A stretch of DNA of 34,640 bases from an uncultured Clostridia bacterium (lineage in GTDB: Bacteria > Bacillota > Clostridia > Christensenellales > UBA1242). The notes beneath the pieces were generated by a model. That model was not told where the DNA came from. It made no database searches and saw only the letters and a program-made list of their open reading frames with translations. The position numbers and the translations under genes were made by a program. Below are positions 29,353 to 34,640 of this stretch, piece by piece. The stretch's first letter is position 1, and the number at the start of each line of letters is the position of its first letter. The stretch covers positions 1 through 34,640 of the forward strand of contig CAMEKS010000010.1 in assembly GCA_945921465.1 (NCBI GenBank). Reading direction: 5' to 3'.

Positions 29353-30123
29353 TTTTCCATTTTTCTCCTATAAGGAATAATAGATGAACAACTCATTAAT
29401 TTCCCACCCCATTGCACATTAGAAGTGTCTCTAACTTATGCGTTGCATCACCCAAACATTGTCTTGCAGTATACTAATCACAATAATATTGTATTGATAT
29501 ATGTATAGACAGTGCCAATAGTCTATTTTAGTATATCACATTAAATATGTTTTTACTAATATTTTCAAAATAAAAATAATTTTGTATATTTGATAACGCT
29601 ATAGATATTATGTGCAACAAAATATCCATAGTGATAAAATTATTTGGCTGAAAATGGTTGTAATTTTCTTAAGCGACGACATCTAACACAATTATTAATA
29701 TCCAATCTCACAAGTGTATTTTAATCTAATATATACTAGTTGCAAGAGAGTCCCGATGTGAAAATAATTTAGTGCAAAATAAACGAAGATATCTCAATCA
29801 TTTAACAAGCGGTTTTTTTTGTGATATACTTACTTTGTATTTATTTAACTTAGCACCATTTCTAGATTTGCTTATTTTGGACCAATTTACTAAAACATAA
29901 CTTAAGCTAATAACTCATTTGGTCAAAGACTTTTGTGATAGTTAATCTACTTTATTTGCTGTAATTATATCTATTTCAAAACTATCATATTTTTCTAGAA
30001 AACATAGGCGGTTTGTCAAGTTTATTCGTCAAATATCCACCAATTGTAGTTATTCTACCATATACCCGCAATATGCTTAATGCTAAATTGATACAAAAAA
30101 AAGATATAGGAGTAACATTAATA

Positions 30124-31317
30124 ATGGATTTATTTCAAAAATGTAATAGCAATACGCTACTAAACGAAATAAGAAAGGAAAACATCTATCCATATTTCCA
30201 GGCTCTAACCAGCGGTCAGGACACAATTGTGCAAATGAATGGTCAGAGAACCATAATGATAGGTAGCAATAACTACCTTGGCCTAACTTCCCACCCAGAA
30301 GTTATTGAAGCAGGCATCGAAGCACTTAGAAAATATGGCTCGGGCTGCTCGGGCTCTAGATTCCTTAATGGTACACTAGACCAACATATTATGTTAGAAC
30401 AAGAACTGGCCGAATTCTTGCACAAAGAAGCAGTCGTTACATTTAGCACAGGTTTTCAATCTAACCTAGGCATTATATCTGCTATTGCAGGACGTAATGA
30501 CGTAATCGTAGGCGACAAAGAAAATCACGCCAGCATTTATGATGCTTGTAGACTGTCTTATGCCAAATTGCTAAGATACAATCACAGTGATATGGAGGAC
30601 CTAGAGCGTCAATTGCAATCAATTGGCGACGACAAAGGCATCTTAATAGTTACAGATGGCGTATTTAGTATGAGCGGAGATATTTGCAAACTACCCGAAA
30701 TAGTAAAATTAGCCAAGAAATATGGTGCTAGAGTAATGGTAGACGATGCTCATGGATTGGGTGTACTAGGAGAGCACGGACGCGGGACTGCCGAATACTT
30801 TGGGCTAGAGGACGAGGTAGATATCTATATGGGTACATTCTCCAAATCTCTTGCTTCTCTAGGCGGATATATGGCATCAACCAAAGAAGTTGTAGACTAT
30901 GTTAAGCACTGCTCTCGTCCATTCATCTTCTCTGCATCTATCACCCCTGCCAGCGTAGCGTGTGCTAGAGCAGCACTTAAGATATTGCGTGAACATCCAG
31001 AGCGTGTTAAAGCACTATCTGACATTTCTAATTATATGCGTAACAAATTGAAATCATTGGGTGTAAAAATTGTAGAAATAGACAACACCCCTATTATCCC
31101 AATATATACATACGAGCCAAAAAAGACCTTCATTGCTTGCAAAATGTTGTCTGAGCGTGGCGTATATGTTAACCCAGCCGTTCCACCTGCCACCCCAGAA
31201 GGTCAATGCTTAATTCGTACCAGTTATACTGCTACTCACACTCGAGAGCAAATGGACGAGGCCGCAGAGAAGATTAAGGAAGTGTTGGATATAGTAGATA
31301 ATATGGACATAAAATAA
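30124..31317 (+). CDS. Alpha-oxoamine synthase family PLP enzyme, serine palmitoyltransferase-like
   Basis: MDLFQKCNSNTLLNEIRKENIYPYFQAL...GSNNYLGLTSHPEV...YGSGCSGSRFLNGTLDQH...STGFQSNLG...VDDAHGLGVLGEHGRG...MGTFSKSLASLGGY (PLP Lys). ATG 30124 with SD TAGGAG is better than the track start at 30013. Confidence 0.85.
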   Translation: MDLFQKCNSNTLLNEIRKENIYPYFQALTSGQDTIVQMNGQRTIMIGSNNYLGLTSHPEVIEAGIEALRKYGSGCSGSRFLNGTLDQHIMLEQELAEFLHKEAVVTFSTGFQSNLGIISAIAGRNDVIVGDKENHASIYDACRLSYAKLLRYNHSDMEDLERQLQSIGDDKGILIVTDGVFSMSGDICKLPEIVKLAKKYGARVMVDDAHGLGVLGEHGRGTAEYFGLEDEVDIYMGTFSKSLASLGGYMASTKEVVDYVKHCSRPFIFSASITPASVACARAALKILREHPERVKALSDISNYMRNKLKSLGVKIVEIDNTPIIPIYTYEPKKTFIACKMLSERGVYVNPAVPPATPEGQCLIRTSYTATHTREQMDEAAEKIKEVLDIVDNMDIK

Positions 31318-31367
31318 ATATAAATATCCATAATAGTACAAAAACTTAATATTAAAACAAATAATAC

Positions 31368-31409
31368 AAAATACGGCACATTAATCGTTTGGCTAATGTG
31401 CCGTATTTT
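31368..31409 (+). terminator. Rho-independent terminator of the SPT-like gene
   Basis: ATACGGCACATTA (31371-31383) / TAATGTGCCGTAT (31394-31406), perfect 13 bp, extended by A/T pairs. Confidence 0.88.
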
Positions 31410-31412
31410 TGC

Positions 31413-31447
31413 AAAAAAAGCGAAGTAAAATAATCACCTCGCTTTTT
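31413..31447 (-). terminator. Rho-independent terminator of the lipoprotein gene
   Basis: AAAAAGCGA (31415-31423) / TCGCTTTTT (31439-31447); T run on the minus strand. Confidence 0.75.
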
Positions 31448-31466
31448 GTTATTATCTATATTTTAC

Positions 31467-32318
31467 TTAGAAAGGCATCTCCAAATTACCTTCAGTATAT
31501 TCGCTGAAATCAGGGAAACTAATCTCGCCATCATAAGCACATAGAGTAAATGTTGCAGTACCAGTCTGACTAGACAATGTGCCCTCGCCAGCATAGTTGC
31601 CTGTAACCTGCAATGCAGTTAGTTGAAAATCTTCGTCAAGATTAACATATACTACAACATTTGTCATACCATACTCTGTTGCAGCACCAATAGTAACCTT
31701 ATATGCCAACTTGTCAGCACTTACTTCTACCACAGCATCAGAATTCGCTTTGATAAAGTCCATTACGCTCTTAACATTGCAGAAATTCTCAACTTGACCA
31801 TATTCTTCTATTGCTACATCAATGTCCGCACTGGTAACTTTAATTTTTTGCTCTTCTACATTAACACTAGAAGTTCCTATAGATGAAGCCATACTTATAG
31901 TTGTTGGCAACAAATGCACATACATTTCTCCCTCGTTAAAGTAACCCTCTATAGTGGCATTGCCATTAGCAAAAGCAGAATCCAAATCTGCAACCGCCTT
32001 CATTGCCATTTGGTTAGCGTTAGCAATAATGTTGGTAGTTATGTTAGAAGTCATCTGTACACCATCAAAAGAAGATGTCAAAGTGGCCTTATAGGTCAAT
32101 TTGTATCCAGGCTGCTTCTTAAATTGAGTTTCGTTCTCTACTGTTTTCTCTCTAACATTCTCATCAAATTCTTCCATAGAAGACGCTTGATATTTGTGAT
32201 TGGTATTGCAAGTAGCCTCTTTGTCTAATTCGCTAGCACCGCAAGCAGTAGCAATAAACATAATAGGCACAATTAGTATCATTGCAAATAATGACTTTAA
32301 TATTGTTTTTGTTCTCAT
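31467..32318 (-). CDS. Secreted lipoprotein of unknown function
   Basis: Signal peptide plus lipobox: MRTKTILKSLFAMILIVPIMFIATACGASELDKE. Confidence 0.75.
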   Translation of the reverse strand: MRTKTILKSLFAMILIVPIMFIATACGASELDKEATCNTNHKYQASSMEEFDENVREKTVENETQFKKQPGYKLTYKATLTSSFDGVQMTSNITTNIIANANQMAMKAVADLDSAFANGNATIEGYFNEGEMYVHLLPTTISMASSIGTSSVNVEEQKIKVTSADIDVAIEEYGQVENFCNVKSVMDFIKANSDAVVEVSADKLAYKVTIGAATEYGMTNVVVYVNLDEDFQLTALQVTGNYAGEGTLSSQTGTATFTLCAYDGEISFPDFSEYTEGNLEMPF

Positions 32319-32647
32319 TTTTCTCTCCTTATTTTAGTATTAATATTATTATAACAATTAATAAATAATTAGCAAATGTTTTGAATATATTTACTAAACT
32401 TGCAAACATTTAGTATTTATTACAAAAAATAAATTTATGTGACAAATTGGCACTAATTTATGTGTATTATTATATAATAATGCCTAAGATAAAGAAGTCA
32501 ATGTATGGGTTTCGCTTTGCTATCATCCTCAATAGGTCTGATATCGCAAATACTGCCCTGTACTGGCGAAATCTAGGCGTTATAAACAACTGCTACATAC
32601 AATTGGTATCCGAACACGCTTGTCAATAACTAGAACTGGCATCGCCA

Positions 32648-34306
32648 CTATGATAAAATATTGACTAAATAATTTTTTATCCCTTCCAATGTCCCCATAT
32701 CGTAACTAATTGCCATTAAGCAAAGGGCCGCAATTTGATCAGCCTCTTCCATTTCTAGCACATTTTTGGGTGTAATCATACGGAATGCCAAATAGTATGG
32801 CAAGTCTCTATCCACTTGCCTCAGAACTGAGCGTGAATACATAGTTCGCAATTTATCCATCAAACCCAGCAAATATTTTTTGTTACAATTAGGAATATGT
32901 AGATTTATATTAACCACCACTTTGTCAGATTGAATATCATAATTGACATATACAGCATCCTTATTTTTTTCATAATCTGCCATATAATTGCGATAATCAG
33001 ATTTGGCATATTTAATGAAAAAATAGTATCCATTAATCATCAAATTATTTATTAATATTGCGACATCCCCTACAAGCGAATTGCGACCAGCGGTCTCAAG
33101 GTCTATCACTTTTCCACATGATAATATATTAAGGTCTATAGGGTCACCTTGCGAAATAACGGACGGCACTCTTCTATTTTGCGACAACCGACACTTGATG
33201 TCTCTCATTATTTTAGCCAAGTTATATTGCTTGCCGTTAATCACGAATGATTTTTGCAATATAGGCAAATTCTCTAGACACTCATCAATCTTGTGTATTC
33301 TGTCATAGAAAAATTTACTATTGATGCAGTCTCTTGCTCTAACTAGAGATAATCTATCATATCCATAATTCAAATAATTATAGTCGGCAGTTCCATCATT
33401 ATATAACCTATAATGCAAGGTCTTGACAGATATGTCCTTAACCTCTTCGTACACTAGCAAACGCTTTTTGCGATCGCACGCCACCAAATGTGGGACTTGC
33501 AGCACATCCTTCACCGCCCTATAGTGCGTTAACTCCGTCACATAATCTACCTCGTTATCAAACTGCTTATAGAATCTATCTACACCATCTATTGCTATTA
33601 TTCCGTATGTATTTTTTGCAGATTGATTAGAAGATTTGATTTGCCAACTATCTCTTGCTGCAAGCAGTTTGTCCGCCAAATCATTAAGACTGTTGACATC
33701 TCCTGACGCGCTGGTTCTGTCCATCATATACGTCGTCATACCCATAGATTGCGCGGTTTTAATATTGTCAATTTTGTCATCCACAAACACACATTCTGCT
33801 GGCTCAAGGTTGTAACGATTCAATACTATTTCGAAAAATTCCTTGTCAGGCTTTGCCACCCCAATGTCGCAAGACAAGACCATCCCTCTAAGGTACTGCG
33901 ATATTCCAAATTCATCCACCAATCGTTTTGTAGACGCATGCGAATTAGAGCAAAGTATTATATCGTCTATAGCACTCAATCTCTTCAGTCCCTCTATAGT
34001 ATCTTCATACATATGGCGTAATCTATATGGAACAAATTGTCTCAATTCCCGCTCTAGTGACTTGTTACTGGCATCCACAGTGCGTGCTATCATCCTAATA
34101 ATTTTGTTATAAAATTTGTCCTCAGCCTTAATAGTTTTATACCAATATTTGCTGGTAAAACACGTCCCATAAGGATATGGATGCAAAGCGGCAATCTTGT
34201 CTGCCACAACATTTTTGTCATATCCTTTTGCTTCTAGATAATCTATTATAGCAGCTTCAGATTTCTGGCCATATATTAAGACCTTGACTAGATCTATTAA
34301 TATCAT
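32648..34306 (-). CDS. HAD-like domain fused to an aminoglycoside/choline-kinase-like phosphotransferase domain
   Basis: N-terminal HAD-like motifs (CSNSHAST, GVAKPDKEFFE, CVFVDDKIDNIKTAQSMGM) with degenerate motif I (IDLVKVL); C-terminal kinase-like SQGDPIDLNILSCGKVIDLETAG. Confidence 0.65.
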   Translation of the reverse strand: MILIDLVKVLIYGQKSEAAIIDYLEAKGYDKNVVADKIAALHPYPYGTCFTSKYWYKTIKAEDKFYNKIIRMIARTVDASNKSLERELRQFVPYRLRHMYEDTIEGLKRLSAIDDIILCSNSHASTKRLVDEFGISQYLRGMVLSCDIGVAKPDKEFFEIVLNRYNLEPAECVFVDDKIDNIKTAQSMGMTTYMMDRTSASGDVNSLNDLADKLLAARDSWQIKSSNQSAKNTYGIIAIDGVDRFYKQFDNEVDYVTELTHYRAVKDVLQVPHLVACDRKKRLLVYEEVKDISVKTLHYRLYNDGTADYNYLNYGYDRLSLVRARDCINSKFFYDRIHKIDECLENLPILQKSFVINGKQYNLAKIMRDIKCRLSQNRRVPSVISQGDPIDLNILSCGKVIDLETAGRNSLVGDVAILINNLMINGYYFFIKYAKSDYRNYMADYEKNKDAVYVNYDIQSDKVVVNINLHIPNCNKKYLLGLMDKLRTMYSRSVLRQVDRDLPYYLAFRMITPKNVLEMEEADQIAALCLMAISYDMGTLEGIKNYLVNILS

Positions 34307-34640
34307 CTTATACCTTCTCTTAATTTTTTTAATTTACAATCTTTTACAATAACAAAACCATATATTTAACTTAAGCAATTTGGAGTTGATAATAATTATT
34401 ATAAATGAATATTCTATTAATAAGATAGCGTTCAATCAACTTTAATTTGTTCAATCCCAACCTCAATTATAAGTTATATAATATCAAAAGCTTTTATTAT
34501 GAAAAGATAAGTTATTAATAATAATTAATATAATTTTTCACAACTGACAATCACTAAGAATGCATTATTTACAACCCAAGACAATAATTAACAGTATAGA
34601 GTAACTTATCACTATTAGAAAAGAAAAAATATTAACCAAC

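Noticed and set aside
1-34640. CRISPR array, IS element, prophage or integron
   Set aside because: No regularly spaced repeats, no transposase/integrase/phage structural proteins, and no target-site duplications noticed.

Overview
AT-rich, low-GC, apparently chromosomal window from a spore-forming Firmicutes/Clostridia-like bacterium. The taxonomic call is inferred from spoIIR, sleB and ypeB plus codon and AT bias. Recognisable content: spoIIR-sleB-ypeB (ypeB runs off the left edge); a HAD phosphatase; an XRE regulator coupled to a RelA/SpoT-like HD...TGS protein whose synthetase region looks degenerate; a ZIP transporter; an HD hydrolase with a CaCA antiporter; a four-gene cluster of uncharacterised proteins behind a structured leader; a 1972-aa papain-like surface protein; a secE-nusG-rplK-rplA cluster with rpmG just upstream (rpmG is missed by the ORF track); a DivIVA-like protein; lgt; a 701-aa membrane coiled-coil protein; a stand-alone serine-palmitoyltransferase-like enzyme; a lipoprotein; and a HAD/APH-like fusion. 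The most interesting unexplained structures are: (1) the ~425-nt nusG-rplK spacer, with overlapping (pseudoknot or mutually exclusive) inverted repeats followed by a very GC-rich cloverleaf-like element; (2) a leader at ~9979-10104 with alternative pairings and a partly sequestered Shine-Dalgarno; (3) the XRE/HD-TGS pair. I found no CRISPR array, rRNA, convincing tRNA or transposase.
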